Positions 48,901 to 59,350 of a DNA stretch of 64,000 bases are shown here, piece by piece. The translations under genes and the position numbers were made by a program. Numbering within the stretch: the first letter of the stretch is position 1; the number at the start of each line of letters is the position of its first letter. The stretch is from Mytilisepta virgata (Eukaryota > Mollusca > Bivalvia > Mytilida > Mytilidae): the NCBI GenBank assembly GCA_028015205.1, contig CM051521.1:125496614-125560613 (forward strand), written 5' to 3'. A model generated the notes under the pieces. The model did not search any database. It saw only the letters and a program-made list of their open reading frames with translations, and had not been told where the DNA came from.

Positions 48901-51900
48901 AGTTGTTCTCCGGAGTTTGTCAGTTGTTACAACTTTTCTCTCCTTTGAATATCCCTTTTGTATTTCTTGACTTTACTAAACCAGGTAACTGTCACTATGT
49001 ATTATAATAACTGCCATAAAATATTGTGGCATCCATCAATAAATTTAAAGAAAAATTGTACCTACCTAGGAACAGTTAACTTTCCATTTTCTGTGTCTGT
49101 TCCCCAGGGTTGACACCCTCCTCCCCAGCTTGGAATGTTAAGTATGACTACACCCTCCAGATGAGGTAACTGAATAACTTCACCATCCAACTCAACCTTT
49201 CATAATAAAAATAAAAATAGTTCAGATTCTTCATGAGAAACAAAGATATTTTCTTCATAGCTTTGTTAAGCAAGACCATTCATTATCAGGTAATCATTAT
49301 TGCGCAATGAACAATCAGATAACAAACATATATACAGACACACAGAAATAAAGGGCCTCGCTAAGCTCAGCATGATACGATTTATGTTTCCCCCAATATT
49401 GCTAACTTTGACCCCTTGCTTCTCAGAAACAATAAACGTTAGAAAAAATTGTTCTTATACTAATGAAAGCACTTATCAAGGTGAATTAAAAGAAAAATCT
49501 CCATTAAAATGGGATGAAAAATAAAACCAGAGGCTACCAGGAGCCTGTGTCGCTAGCTGATATTTCTATTTGTTCATTCCTAAAGGACCCTGAGATTAAC
49601 ATCCATACCATGTTTGGTTTCAATCCATTCAGTAATTTTCAAGAAGCCAATTGTATGTAATTCCCATAAGGTCCTATGTTAAACTAAGACTTCTGCTGAT
49701 GGCCACATGGATGACAGATCCTCATCAATCTAACAACACCACCTCAGTGTGTCTCATGGTAGCATGTTCGCCTTGTTTGCGAAGGTCTTGGGTTGGATCC
49801 CTGGCAGGGTCAAACCAAAGGCATTAAAATTGGTAATTGCTGCTTCTCCGCCAAACAAGTGGCATCTAGAATTAACAGCAAAGATCGATGCACCTGGTTG
49901 CATCTGGACGTTAAAAAATAATTCATCCATCCATCCAAAGTAACAACACTTGGTCAGCACCTCATAAGGAACATTCAAGCCATGTTTCGTTTTAATCCAT
50001 TCAGTTTTTCTCTAGAAGACGACTTTGTATGTTTTCCAATTGGGTCCTATGTTAAATGAATTGCCTCGTTGGTAGCCATCTTGGACAACATGAGCATCAA
50101 AGTAACAACACTTGGTCAGCACTTCGTAAGGAACATTCAAGCCATGTTTCGTTTCAATCCATTCAGCTTTTCTCTATGTTAAACAAAGTGTCTCGTTGGC
50201 AGCCATCTTGGACGATGAATTGGCATCAAAGTAACAACACTTGGTCAGCACCTCATAAGGAACATTCAAGTCATGTTTCGTTTCGATCCATTCAGTTTTT
50301 CTCTAGAAGATAACTTTTGTATGTATTTGCCATAGGGTCCTATGTTAAATGAAGTCCATCACTGGTGGCCATCTTGGACGACGGATTGGCATCAAAGTAA
50401 AAATGCTTGGTCAGCACCTTATAAGGAACATTCATGCTATGTTTCGTTTTAATCCATTCAGTGGTTCTCTAGAAGAAGATTTTTGTATGCATTTCCAATA
50501 GGGTCCTATGTTAAACCAAGTCCCCCGCTTGCAGCCAACTTGGATGACAGATAGGCATCAAAGTAACAAATCTTGGTCAGCACCTCATAACAAACATACA
50601 TGAAATTTTTTGTTTCAATCCATTTAGCAGTTTTCTAGAAGATTTTTGTATGTATTTCCTATAGGGTTCTATGTTAAACTAAGTCCAACACTGGTGGCCA
50701 TCTTGGATGATGGATCGGCATCAAAGTAAAAACTCTTGGTCAGCACCTCATAAGGAATGTATTTTCCATAGGGTTTTATGTTAAACTGAGTTCAGCTGTG
50801 ACAGCCATCTTGGAATTTTCTTAAGGACATTTATAGAAACATAGGAATTTATTATGTTTTGAAATTACAATGTAATGAAAAATGGGCTATAACAATAAAG
50901 ATAAACTAAACTCAAATAAACATATGTATAAATATTTGAAATACAACACAGCTCTATCAAAAACACACAAATTTTGAATTTCTGAAATTGATAACTAAGT
51001 TTAGAAGTTGTAATCATAATTGGAACTAGAGTTAAGGAAAACACATAAGAAAATTCCTTGCCAAAACAGATTATGTAAATTCTGTAGATGATGAAGCACA
51101 TATTTCTTTCTTAATTGTAATAAAAATTCTGACTTGCACCGAATATTTTTGTCCGAAAAATACAAATTACAACTAAAATTTCGATAAATTAAATATAATC
51201 TTAAACCCAACAAATCTTAGACAGGTAAAAGGGTAATGGGTCTGTTTGCCCCAAGTTCGTTTGCCCATAGAGTCCATTTGCCTTGTTTTCATTTGCCCAT
51301 TGATTTCATTCGCCCTGAGTTCGTTCACCATATATATATATAGAGCTGAGGGAAGAAAGTGTTCATGGTAAATTGATATGAAATTTTACAAATGAGAATA
51401 AGAATAAAGATAAACTAAATTCCTTAAATGAACATTTGAATCAATATCTGAAATACAACACAGAACCAGAGCTATATCTAAAATACACAAATTTTGAATT
51501 TCTAAAATTGATAACTAAGTTAAGAAATTGTGATCATAGTTGGAACTAGAGTTATGGAGACATAAGAAAATTCCACGTCAAAACAGATTACACAAATTCT
51601 GTAATCAAAATTCTGTTGATGATGGAGGACATATTTCTTTCTTAATTGAAAAAAAAACAATTTTGACTTGCGCCAAATTTTTTGTTCGAAATATACAAAG
51701 CACAACTCAAACTTTGATAAATTAAATATAATCTTAAACCCAACAGGTACAAAGTCTAGTATTTGTAAAGTTTGGGTTCAATCTGATATATCGTTCTTTA
51801 GAAGAAGTTTCCCAAAGTTCACCCAATCAGAAATTAGAATAGGCTGTATGTCATGCACAATACTCTCTTTATTTGGTTTTTAGATCCAAATGTGTACATA

Positions 51901-54900
51901 TGAAAAGAATCACAAAGTTGTGCTGTCCTGGGAACTTAATGATTTCTTCCAAAATAACTTTTTTTCTTTCATACCCATAGCAATGAAGATGTAATTTTTT
52001 TCAAAATATTGTGAAAAATGCATTGTAGTGACCCAATTCTGGGACCAGTTAACACCTTAATGTAGAATTTCACTGGACATGACACATGTCATAAATTAAA
52101 CATAGCATGGAGGTCATTTAAAAAAATATAAGAAAAAGAATATGTTTTTCTGCTCGTAACATACATTTCAAAACTTCGTTCAAAATTTACACACTTAAAA
52201 AACACACAAAAGATGCTGATCTACAACATGGATCAAGGTCAGATGGAGAATCCGCTTCAGTCCATGAATACATACTGAACCATTAAAATGAGGTCAAATC
52301 AATTGTCAAAGATCCTCTCTTTCAGCATAAATCAGCTTTGTGTTCAGAAATCATAATTATAAGCACATTTTACTCATCAGTTTTAAGCATTTGAAATATT
52401 GACCATTGTATCCTCTGAAACTATGGTAGAAAATAAAATTGTAATTGTATAGTAGAACCTAACACAAGCCAGAGGTACAAGGGTAAATCTATATGCCCCT
52501 TCCACATTTGTGGCATAAAAATCCTTTGATATATCATTAAATATCTAAAAAAACTGTATACCATGGATTTATATATTTTCATTGTTTGTGTAAAATTCAT
52601 TGAATTTTGTGGATTTTTAATTGTATACCAAATAAACTTGAATTCAAAAGTTCATGGTTCAAAAGTATCAATGAAAACAACAAACAAGAGGCTCACCAGA
52701 GCCTGTATCGCTCACCTGGATTCTGGTTTTCATTGGACAATTAATCAACTATTTGACCAAGTTTGTTGCAATTGGTTCAATTGTTCAGGGAAAATTTGTT
52801 CAAGATTTATTTTTCATAAGGTTTAATGTTAAAATATGTTCCCTGATAGTGGTAGTCCTGGCAGGAAGTTGATAAAATTGACCAAGAATAAGGGTGAACC
52901 TTAAATAAATGTAACAGAACCCGACCTCAAATTACACAAACCAATAACTCCTAAATAGAATTTGGGATTCCCTTCAAAATTTCAGGGTATGTAGATCTCA
53001 ACATGGCAAAAATTTTTCAAATTTACATATCACTTCTATCTCAAATAGTTTTGGGGATAAATGACGAAAAATGTTAAATTTTCAAAATTTGACGAAAAAA
53101 GGGCAATAACTCCTAAATGGGTTTAGCATTTCTTTCAAAATTCAGGTTAGGTAGATCTTGTCATGCTGATCAATTTTACCCCATGTCAGATTTTTGTTGA
53201 TATTTGTAACGGTTTTTAAGTTATAAGCCAAAAACAACACATGCACCCCTATATTCTATTTTTAGCTACGACAGCCATGTTTTACGTCAGATCAAAATAA
53301 ATTGAGCATCGTTTGTAGAGGACATGTTATAGATCATTCCTATTAAGTTTCAAACCAATCGGCCCAGCGGTTTCAGAGGAGAAGATTTTTGAATGAAAAA
53401 ATTTTGAAAATTTGACAAAAAAAGGGCAACAACTCCTAAATAGGTTTTGGGATTTCCTTTAAAATTTCAGGGTAGGTGGATCTCAACATGGCAAACATTT
53501 TTCAAGTTTACATTTCACTTCTATCTCAAATAGTTTTGGAGATAAATGACAAAAAATGTTAAAATTTTTAAAATTTGAAGAAAAAAGGGCAATAACTCCT
53601 AAATGGGTTTTGGAATTTCCTTCAAAATTTCAGGGTAGGTAGATCTTGTCATGCTGATCAATTTTACCCCATGTCAGATTTTCGATATCTGTAACGGTTT
53701 TTGAGTTATTAGCAAAAAACAGCAATTTACGCCTATGTTCTATTTTTAGCAACAGTGGCCATGTTTTTCATCGGATCAAAATAAAATGAGGATCGTTTGT
53801 GGAGGACATGTCATATATCATTCCTATGAAGCCTCGATTCAATCTGCCTAGCCGTTTCAGAGGAGAAGATTTTTGAAAATCAGCCAATCAGAAACAAGAA
53901 TTGCCTCTGGTGGCCATGTTTCTTGATCAATCAGAACTAAATGAGGAAACTTTGTTGAGGACCTTCCATACACCACTCCTGCAAAGTTTGGTTGGAATTG
54001 GCCAAATGGTTTCTGAGGAGAAGATGTTTGAATGAAAAGTTTACGACGGACGGACGGACGGACGACGGACGAAAAGTGATGGCAAAAGCTCACATGGCCT
54101 TTTAGGCCAGGTGAGCTAAAAATGTTATTGAATGAAATATATTAAATCCACAGTAATTCTCTGAAAATATGTTATGGCTTCAATTTTTTTACCTTTATTT
54201 TCTTATGAAGATCACAACATTCTCGGCCAACCACATCCTTTGTACCAAATGCTAAATAACACAGCTGTAATGAGAAATATAAAGCACCCTTCAATTTCTG
54301 TCACAAAAAAGTTCACTTTAATAATTTTTAAATTTGAGATAAATAAACTGAAATTTTTCATTGGAAATAATATTCTAAACAAGTCACGCAAAAAAAGGCA
54401 ATGACAGTATATCAGCAATCATGTTGTGAAACACCTCAAACGACAATACAATACAAGGAATATAAATGGAAATGGTGAGCTGTTAAAAGGACTAAAACAT
54501 ATAAAAGTCAAAAGCCGAACAAACTAAATGCAAAATAATAACAAAACAAAAAGCTTTAAAGCTAATAAACTGTTGACACAGATATATGTCTCGCCTGTCG
54601 GCAGAAAATTGGAAAAAAGACAATCTGATGGACAGCAACATTGCTAATTAATTGAAAGTAGCTGGACCATGAGGGTTAATTATTATAATTATTAATCGGA
54701 GAAACTAGTCCAATACTGGTCCTTGCTGAAATTGTGCCTCTGTCATGAAGATATGGATATAACCTAGGCCTCTTAAAATAAGCAAGTCTGGTCAAGTTAA
54801 TTCTGGATAGACAAATTTCAAAGATTTTATCTGTTGTGACCATCTCTGTTTCAAGGTAATATAAATGGATTTAACAGGAATGATTCCACAAATATTTTTT

Positions 54901-57900
54901 GTATCTGGTGGCATTTTGGGACAAGACAGAAAAAGTGAACAACCTATAGGTCACACAGTTTTCAGAACTTCGTTTTTGATGTTTATGTAAACAGACAGTT
55001 AAAATATGCAGTATTGGTTATAGCCTAAGAAACAGGTGACCTAATTAACAAATAATTTAAAAGGTATGAAGATAATATTCATCAGCAAAATAAAAAAAAA
55101 ATTCAATGTCATGAGTGACAGAAAGTATAACTCAAAGTGTCATTCAAAATCAGATAATATGTTCTAGGTACAATCTACAGCAGGTGATTCACTTCAGACA
55201 AAGAAACTATATAAAAGCAATCCTGCTGTGTAAGTCTGACGGATTATACATGGAATTGTAATTAACTATGATGTATCAGTCTTACAAAGTTATAAAAAAT
55301 AGATTATTGGACAATAATAATAAAATTCACTTTTAGAGCAAAACCTAACATGTCTTAAAAATAGGACAGCCAATAAAAAAAACTGTTTCACTCACTAACG
55401 AACTATTTGCCATTATTCTAAATCATTTTTATAATTTATTTCATATTTAGTAAATTCAGTTATTCTTGCTGTAGATAAGATCTCCAGATAAAAGTTCTTA
55501 AAGAAATATTTAAAAAATCTTTTTCAAAGTTATTTAACAGTCAGTTTTAAAATAAAATAGATTTCAGATAATTATTCTAGTCTGAAAGAAGTAAAAGGTG
55601 GAAAAAAAATAATGATATATTGTAGGTTCATTCACTTGTTTTGGTGATATATACAAGTGACTGAAAAGTTGGCAAGAAATTGAGCTATCTTAATTGTCAA
55701 GTTTTGTGTCTAAAAACCATGTACAAATATTAGATTTGTAATAATTTATTATTTGGTTCTTAAAGATTTATGTAGAATTTGAAGAAAAACCCATTAAATA
55801 TTACAAAATTGATAAACCCAGAGGCATTCAAAAGTCTGACAAAAACTGAAAATAAGGAAGACAAACATCTTTCAACCAATGTTCCATTGTATTCTCAATA
55901 AGTCATTATAAAATGATGGTCATATCACATCCAAGATGAGTTTTTATAAACTGATCAATAATTTAAAGAAATTTCAAGGAAATTATTTCATAAAATCCAA
56001 ATTTTTATGCTCTGTCCACGAATGTGGAAGGGCCATATACAAATGTAGATTTACCTTGTCCATCTGGCCTGGTTAATTTGTTTTGCGTTTAGGTCCATTT
56101 CTCAGAGACCAATGAAGATATATCAATGATGTTATACCACTGCAATCCTTTTATAACTCTGAACACAGATCAACAAAATTTGAATCGCTTTGACCTACAT
56201 TTAACACATGAGGGACTCTATAAAGTTTGACCTTTAATTTCATATCTTAGGAATCCATGATGCTATATCAATAATACTTCACCACTATAATCATTTTACA
56301 TTATGTAATTTATCCTGCAACTACTCTTTAAGCTGACCAATATAGCCTGCCCAATATTGTTTTCCGATATAGTCTCCTGGTACCCTTGTCCTCACATTCG
56401 ATATTTTGCATTGAGTTCTGGTTCACAGTGATTATGACGTCGTGTTTCCCTAGATTCCCTTCAAATCGGCTATAAATGTTCAATTTTCATGCCTTTTCGC
56501 TCAAACAGATAACAATTTAGTGTTGCAGGATAAAAACAATATACGTACATTGTCAGAAAATATAGTTTATTTGTATTTGCCGCGAAACAGGAGAGAAATG
56601 CTCGGTAAACCTCCCATTTCTACCCGTTTCTAAGGCTCGTACAAATAAACTGTATATTTTCTGACAATGTACATATATTGTATATATATTTCTCCAACAG
56701 TTAAGTCAATATGACCAACATTTCATGCATGAGTCAATTGGTCAAGTTTTGGGGTTTAGATCCATTTCTCAGAGACCTACTGAGATATATCAATATTATA
56801 TGTATACAGTCACCTTATAGTAAACAAACGTCAGCAACATTTGAGCAACCATGACCTTTATTTTATGCTTGAGTGGCTTTTGTAAAATGTTTGCGAAAGT
56901 TAGAAAAAAAATGTCAATTTATTAATGCCCTGATTATCTTTAGCAACCCACAAAACACACATGTACCAAAAGTGGTTTATAATCAACCAAAGGGAGATAA
57001 TCCAAACAAAAACTATGTCATACAACAGAACAATGCATTATTATTTGTATAACAAAAATTAAAGGCAAAACAAAGTAAAAGTTCATTTTAAACAGAAAAA
57101 TTTAAGATTTAACATGAAGTAATAACAATTTTTATTCAATGAAATAATTTTCAGTGGTTCTTACACTGCATTTTCTTGTGCTTTGCAGTGATGTATGGAT
57201 ATGTTACTTTACATCTTAACGTCATGCTGATATCTAATAGACTGGTCAAAACTTTGAAATTTACAAAGGAATGCATTAGGAATTTGCAACTTATTAACTT
57301 GACCTTACAAATAATTTTATCTGTAAACAATAGAGTAGTTTCTCTTTGATAATAATTACTATGTGCTAGTATAGCCCACAATACTGAATTACTGCATAAC
57401 CATTTTTGCTTTAATTACCTTTATAATATTGATAAGTCTATCTGTAAACAGCCATGGTCTACTTTCTCTTTGTTAGTTACCTTATTGATAAGTCTATCTA
57501 TAAACAGCCATGGTCTACTTTCTCTTTGTTACTTACCTTATTGATTAGTCTATGTGTAAATAACCATGGTCTACTTTCCCTTTGTTTGTGGAAATTCAGA
57601 GTTACAAGGGCATCAACACCAACTGATGCATAATTATTCATAATTAACTGAAATTGAAATCAATAAAAAATTAATATAAAGATCAATAATTTTTAAGCTG
57701 TTGTTAAATATGTTCATGTTCCTTCATGTTTAAAAGTACATAGCTGCAAAGAATTGTAAACTTATTTTTTTTATATATTTCTTGTAATCAGCATCAAATA
57801 AAAAAATTACCCAATCATTAGTACTTTAAGGTATCTTGCCAAATTTTAAATTTGTATAAATTTATTTCTTTGAAATTCTAAGTAACAAGTTAACTTTAAA

Positions 57901-59350
57901 TGTGTCTATGTTGATATTGTACAATACATGTATTTACTTACCGATTTATTTGTGACTAGCACTGGATATTTACGTTTACTCATTATCTGAACATTCCATC
58001 TGAAAACATGAGATTTTATTAAACTCTGCTATATCAGCAACCAAAATACACTGACTGTATATAACCAGTCATTGACTGTATATCACTTTTACTGTGATGT
58101 CACAGTACATAACCTTGGAATTTTACTTACTTGTGAAATCTGACAGTTTTACGGTCTTTTGACGTTGCTAGCTTCAATGCAGAAATTCACTGTTTTCATG
58201 CTATTTTTTGACAGATTTCATGTTTAAGGATAAACAAAATATTTGTACATTGTCTTTACATATAAAATTACTCGAACTCAGCATGAAACAGGTGAGAAAA
58301 GCTCGGCAAGCCTCACATCTTTACCTATTTCTAAGTCTTATCCGAATAAATTTTATATTCCGAGATAATGAACAAATATTCTATATAATAAGCTGTTGGT
58401 GTGGCCAATGATACGAGCACAGCAATATTAGCCCTTTCCAGAAACTCATTTCCGGTATCACGATTCTGACTCTAAAATTATAATTTGAAGCAAGTTATTT
58501 CCCTTAGTTTACTTACTTCCGGCAAACGAGGCTTTTTCTAGCCTTAGTATGTAGCACAATATGGCTGCCCCCATTAAACAAAGACTTTTATAAATGACCC
58601 ATATGCAGAAAATGCTCCTATATCGCTCGCTATAATTTAAATGTTGCTTGTTAACATCATCAGAAGTAAAAAGTTAATTCAGGTATAAACTCCTTTTGAG
58701 ATATCATAAACAGTGGATTCACCACTATTAAATTTTTCATAGTCATCCATTAAAATTTCAGTGCCATGCTTTCTTCTTGACAAAAGTGATTGTTGTTTCA
58801 TAATAGAATGAGGAAAGGCATGTAAAATTCTCATGTCTGCAAATCACATAATATTGGCAGTATAGTTTATAGATATAAATTAATTCTATGATACCCACAT
58901 ACAAATGTAATCTGAATCAGTTGCAGGCTTTATATTTCTTTGTGCATTTATTTTATTCATCATTTGGTATTAAACACTGCAAGAGCAACACATTTACAGA
59001 CAACTAATGAAAAAGATATTTCTTCATCAAAATAAGTTAATATAATCTAATATATACAAAAATCCTATTAAATATGAAAGAACTGTTTAATGAGTAATTG
59101 TGAGGCTCATTCTTTGCCATCACTTAATTGAATAAAAACATTATTTTGAAATTAAGCAATGGTCAGAGAATTTTTTTAACCAGAAACCAATAAGCTGGTA
59201 CCTATCTAACAGGTCTGGTTCAGCAGTCTCCACTTGATGCAATATAGTTGGTATAGCTACATCATGCATGGTATGACCTTCACCCCAACCAAGGACACGT
59301 GATAGATCATTTCCTGTTCCAAGTGGTAATATGGCTACTAAAGGTGGATT
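39809..59350 (-). CDS. Diacylglycerol kinase, 3' seven coding exons (partial gene)
   Basis: Lipid kinase that phosphorylates diacylglycerol to phosphatidic acid. Exons 59350-59202, 57999-57942, 57647-57537, 54264-54193, 49196-49066, 45719-45608 and 39949-39809 (774 nt) join in one frame to 257 residues plus stop, all GT/AG. The first exon holds VAILPLGTGNDLSRVLGWG, the end of the catalytic domain. The others give the accessory domain: LDRWNV, NNYASVGVDALVTLNFH, AFGTKDVVGRECCDLHKKIK, LEGVVILNIPSWGGGCQPWG, YNDGLLEVMGLYSSFHIAQ and KVPMQVDGEPWEQ. It ends soon after the accessory domain, with no PH, SAM or ankyrin tail. The GTKD...C.DL.KK and WGGGC stretches look most like DGK-epsilon, but C1 domains that would settle the class are outside the window. 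The GGDGT exon was searched for in 59351-64000 and not found, so it is expected further right. Confidence 0.95.
40480..40905. repeat. Bivalve dispersed repeat, two units
   Basis: Two copies of about 185 bp (AGTGTCACATGCACA, TCGTAAAATTTGTC, GATCAGCGGTCTCAG), ending with GACGGACATTTGAATGG and GGCGGGGGACAATAA. It lies in the last DGK intron. Confidence 0.7.
41290..41533 (+). repeat. tRNA-Leu/Ser-like SINE (type 1) with perfect 12-bp TSD
   Basis: A box TGGCCGAGTGGTCT at 41300-41313 and B box GGTTGCGAGTTCAAATCTC at 41361-41379, then a body ending AACCCCAACTAAACAAACAAAC. Duplications TATTAAGAACCA lie at 41278-41289 and 41534-41545. The spacing between boxes (extra-arm region with ACTAATGATCACTAGCC) resembles a class II tRNA. 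It is a young-looking insertion in the last DGK intron, not a tRNA gene. Confidence 0.92.
41711..43867 (+). repeat. Large bivalve repeat element, family A
   Basis: Starts with GAGGCTCTAAAGAGCC and GAGCCTGTATCGCTCACC. It contains eight or so units of about 165 bp (GGCGGCCATCTTGGTT, AGAAGATTTTTCAATGAA) and ends with an ACGGACGACGG run. The end hairpin AGCTCACTTGACCC/GGGTCAGGTGAGCT lies at 43833-43863. Sequence order matches the copies at 49527 and 52687. Confidence 0.8.
43920..44170 (+). repeat. Poly-C tract and fragment of the GACCGCAAAA element
   Basis: A run of about 25 C at 43923-43947 is followed by sequence like 5980-6387 (ATCAATCCCAACCTG), ending CCACAAATATTTGCAGTCG, a decayed version of the hairpin end at 6358-6387. 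Confidence 0.6.
44185..45607 (-). repeat. Tandem copies of the 3' end of a DGK exon and its donor
   Basis: Downstream of the exon at 45719-45608, the last 47 or so exon bases plus donor and about 26 intron bases recur. The unit is exactly 73 bp: AACAAACCTT marks lie at 45601, 45528, 45455 and 45382. Three near-perfect extra copies each keep CAAG|GTTTGT. Further left are two or three diverged copies at 45195-45381 and a remnant at 44185-44249, separated by the Harbinger-like element. Confidence 0.9.
44250..45191. mobile_element. Harbinger-like MITE with about 205-bp inverted arms
   Basis: 942 bp, bounded by TTA at 44247-44249 and 45192-45194. The left arm begins TAGTCCAGTCAATCTAGC, and the right arm reads, on the other strand, TAGTCCAGTCAGACTAAG. 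The arms stay alignable for about 205 bp (CATTGAAAATGGGAGATAAC at the inner end). The 3-bp TTA duplication fits PIF/Harbinger. There is no transposase. Confidence 0.85.
45608..45719 (-). CDS. DGK exon: YNDGLLEVMGLYSSFHIAQ
   Basis: 112 nt, acceptor TTATCTGTTGCAG and donor AAG|GTTTGT. It encodes YNDGLLEVMGLYSSFHIAQ, LQVGLAQPLRLGQARKVK. The 3' part of this exon plus its donor is repeated in tandem in the following intron. Confidence 0.93.
46000..48186. other. DGK intron, weak repeats only
   Basis: 46120-46440 looks like a decayed bivalve repeat with a GACAGACAGACGGAC motif. The segment 46663-46702 resembles 54128-54165. No exon was recognised. Confidence 0.4.
48187..49002 (+). mobile_element. 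Decayed reverse transcriptase fragment between 26-bp direct repeats
   Basis: Two frames give a retroelement RT palm remnant: LARTFNFSFRYIDVYHSTIH (48231-48290, the YIDD box changed to YIDV), then after a frameshift near 48320 YPNEIEIKDTTDTAKYASYH and KLYDKWDHFDFPIVNFPFL up to about 48686, with an in-frame TAA at 48518-48520. A 3' untranslated part follows. TAAACCAGGTAACTGTCA and 8 more bases occur at 48187-48212 and 48977-49002 with one mismatch. The class (LINE or Penelope-like) is uncertain. Confidence 0.8.
49066..49196 (-). CDS. DGK exon: VILNIPSWGGGCQPWG
   Basis: 131 nt, acceptor TTATTATGAAAG (weak polypyrimidine tract) and donor CCTAG|GTAGGT. It encodes VELDGEVIQLPHLEGVVILN, IPSWGGGCQPWGTDTENGK and LTVP. 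The reverse transcriptase remnant at 48187-49002 ends 64 bp from its donor. Confidence 0.93.
49527..50815 (+). repeat. Family A repeat element copy
   Basis: Starts AGAGGCTACCAGGAGCCTG and GTCGCTAGCTG, with units of about 160-190 bp (GGCATCAAAGTAACAACACT, GGTCCTATGTTAAA). A SINE sits inside at 49737-49937. The terminal hairpin was not found, so the copy is probably truncated. Confidence 0.7.
49737..49937 (+). repeat. Internally deleted SINE (type 2)
   Basis: The head (CTCAGTGTGTCTCATGG, B-box-like GTCTTGGGTTGGATCCC) and the CATCCATCC end match the SINE at 2243-2587, but about 140 bp of the body is missing. It is nested in the family A element. Confidence 0.75.
50870..51870 (+). mobile_element. 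Two tandem LINE C-terminal remnants
   Basis: 50990-51210 and 51480-51745 are related copies. On the plus strand each shows HKFCNQNSVDDGGHISF-like or CKF...VDDEAHI-like zinc-finger remnants of a non-LTR ORF2, with many stops. A flanking C-terminal stretch (KVWVQSDISFFRRSFPKF) is at 51760-51860. The OpenQ-like phrase CATTTGCCC repeats at 51240-51330. Confidence 0.5.
52440..52520 (+). repeat. Short dispersed repeat end (ATGCCCCTTCCACATTTGTGG)
   Basis: Matches the complement of 55995-56065 and the segment 63335-63395 (GGGTAAATCTATATGCCCC). These are termini of one element family. 51870-52440 has nothing recognised. Confidence 0.6.
52687..54120 (+). repeat. Family A repeat element, complete-looking copy
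   Basis: Starts GAGGCTCACCAGAGCCTG and CGCTCACCTGG. It contains units with GGGCAATAACTCCTAAATGG and GAGGAGAAGATTTTTGAA, then a (GACG)n run, and ends in the hairpin AGCTCACATGGCC/GGCCAGGTGAGCT at 54089-54116. It ends only 73 bp from the DGK exon at 54193-54264. Confidence 0.8.
54193..54264 (-). CDS. DGK exon: FGTKDVVGRECCDLHKK
   Basis: 72 nt, phase 0 on both sides, acceptor TTTCTCATTACAG and donor AAG|GTAAAA. It encodes LCYLAFGTKDVVGRECCDL then HKKIK. Confidence 0.92.
54265..55990. other. DGK intron, no feature seen
   Basis: AT-rich intron without recognised exon, RNA gene or strong repeat. Confidence 0.45.
55990..56900 (-). repeat. Bivalve dispersed element with GGGCCATATACAAATG end
   Basis: 55998-56065 is the complement of 52465-52515. 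Behind it come units with GGTCCATTTCTCAGAGACC (56090 and 56757), a family also seen at 63240-63400. Confidence 0.55.
56537..56682. repeat. Imperfect palindrome (first of two related)
   Basis: ACATTGTCAGAAAATATAGT pairs with the later ATATTTTCTGACAATGTAC across a GC-richer centre (GCCGCGAAACAGGAGAGAAA). A diverged second copy is at 58225-58386, also in a DGK intron. Confidence 0.75.
57419..57536 (-). repeat. Two extra tandem copies of a DGK exon end and donor
   Basis: Downstream of the donor of exon 57647-57537, the sequence from AACAAAGAGAAAGTAGACCA to CTTATCAATAAG recurs twice. Copies end at 57481 (AAG|GTAACT) and 57419 (AAAG|GTAATT). Spacings are 56 and 62 bp; the last copy has a 6-bp insert TATTAT. 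Both keep a plausible 5' splice site. Confidence 0.9.
57537..57647 (-). CDS. DGK exon: NNYASVGVDA, accessory domain start
   Basis: 111 nt, acceptor AATTTCAG and donor AAG|GTAAGT. It encodes LIMNNYASVGVDALVTLNF and HKQRESRPWLFTHRLINK. The usual cysteine of NNYCS(I/L)G is Ala here. The last 52 bases or so and the donor are repeated twice more just downstream. Confidence 0.93.
57942..57999 (-). CDS. DGK exon: (R)WNVQIMSKRKYPVLV
   Basis: 58-nt exon, acceptor TGTTTTCAG and donor TCG|GTAAGT. It completes LDRW and encodes NVQIMSKRKYPVLVTNKS, the short linker before the accessory domain. Its length (1 mod 3) is exactly what the flanking exons need. Confidence 0.9.
58225..58386. repeat. Imperfect palindrome (second copy)
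   Basis: AAGGATAAACAAAATATTTG...GAAACAGGTGAGAAAAGCTCGG...TTATCCGAATAAATTTTATA...GAACAAATATTCTATA has the arm order of 56537-56682. Confidence 0.65.
58420..59201. other. DGK intron, no feature seen
   Basis: AT-rich with a moderately CpG-richer patch around 58440-58570. No exon was recognised. Confidence 0.4.
59202..59350 (-). CDS. DGK exon: catalytic PLGTGNDLSR motif
   Basis: 149 nt, acceptor TATTACTCAG and donor ATAG|GTACCA. It begins NPPLVAILPLGTGNDLSRVL and ends AEPDLLD plus a split Arg codon. The segment GEGHTMHDVAIPTILHQ replaces the usual GGGY(T/S)GEDP-type loop and is divergent. Confidence 0.93.

Noticed and set aside
57151..57381. 76-codon minus-strand frame between DGK exons
   Set aside because: No homology to the kinase. 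The phase of flanking exons closes without it, and no good acceptor starts it.
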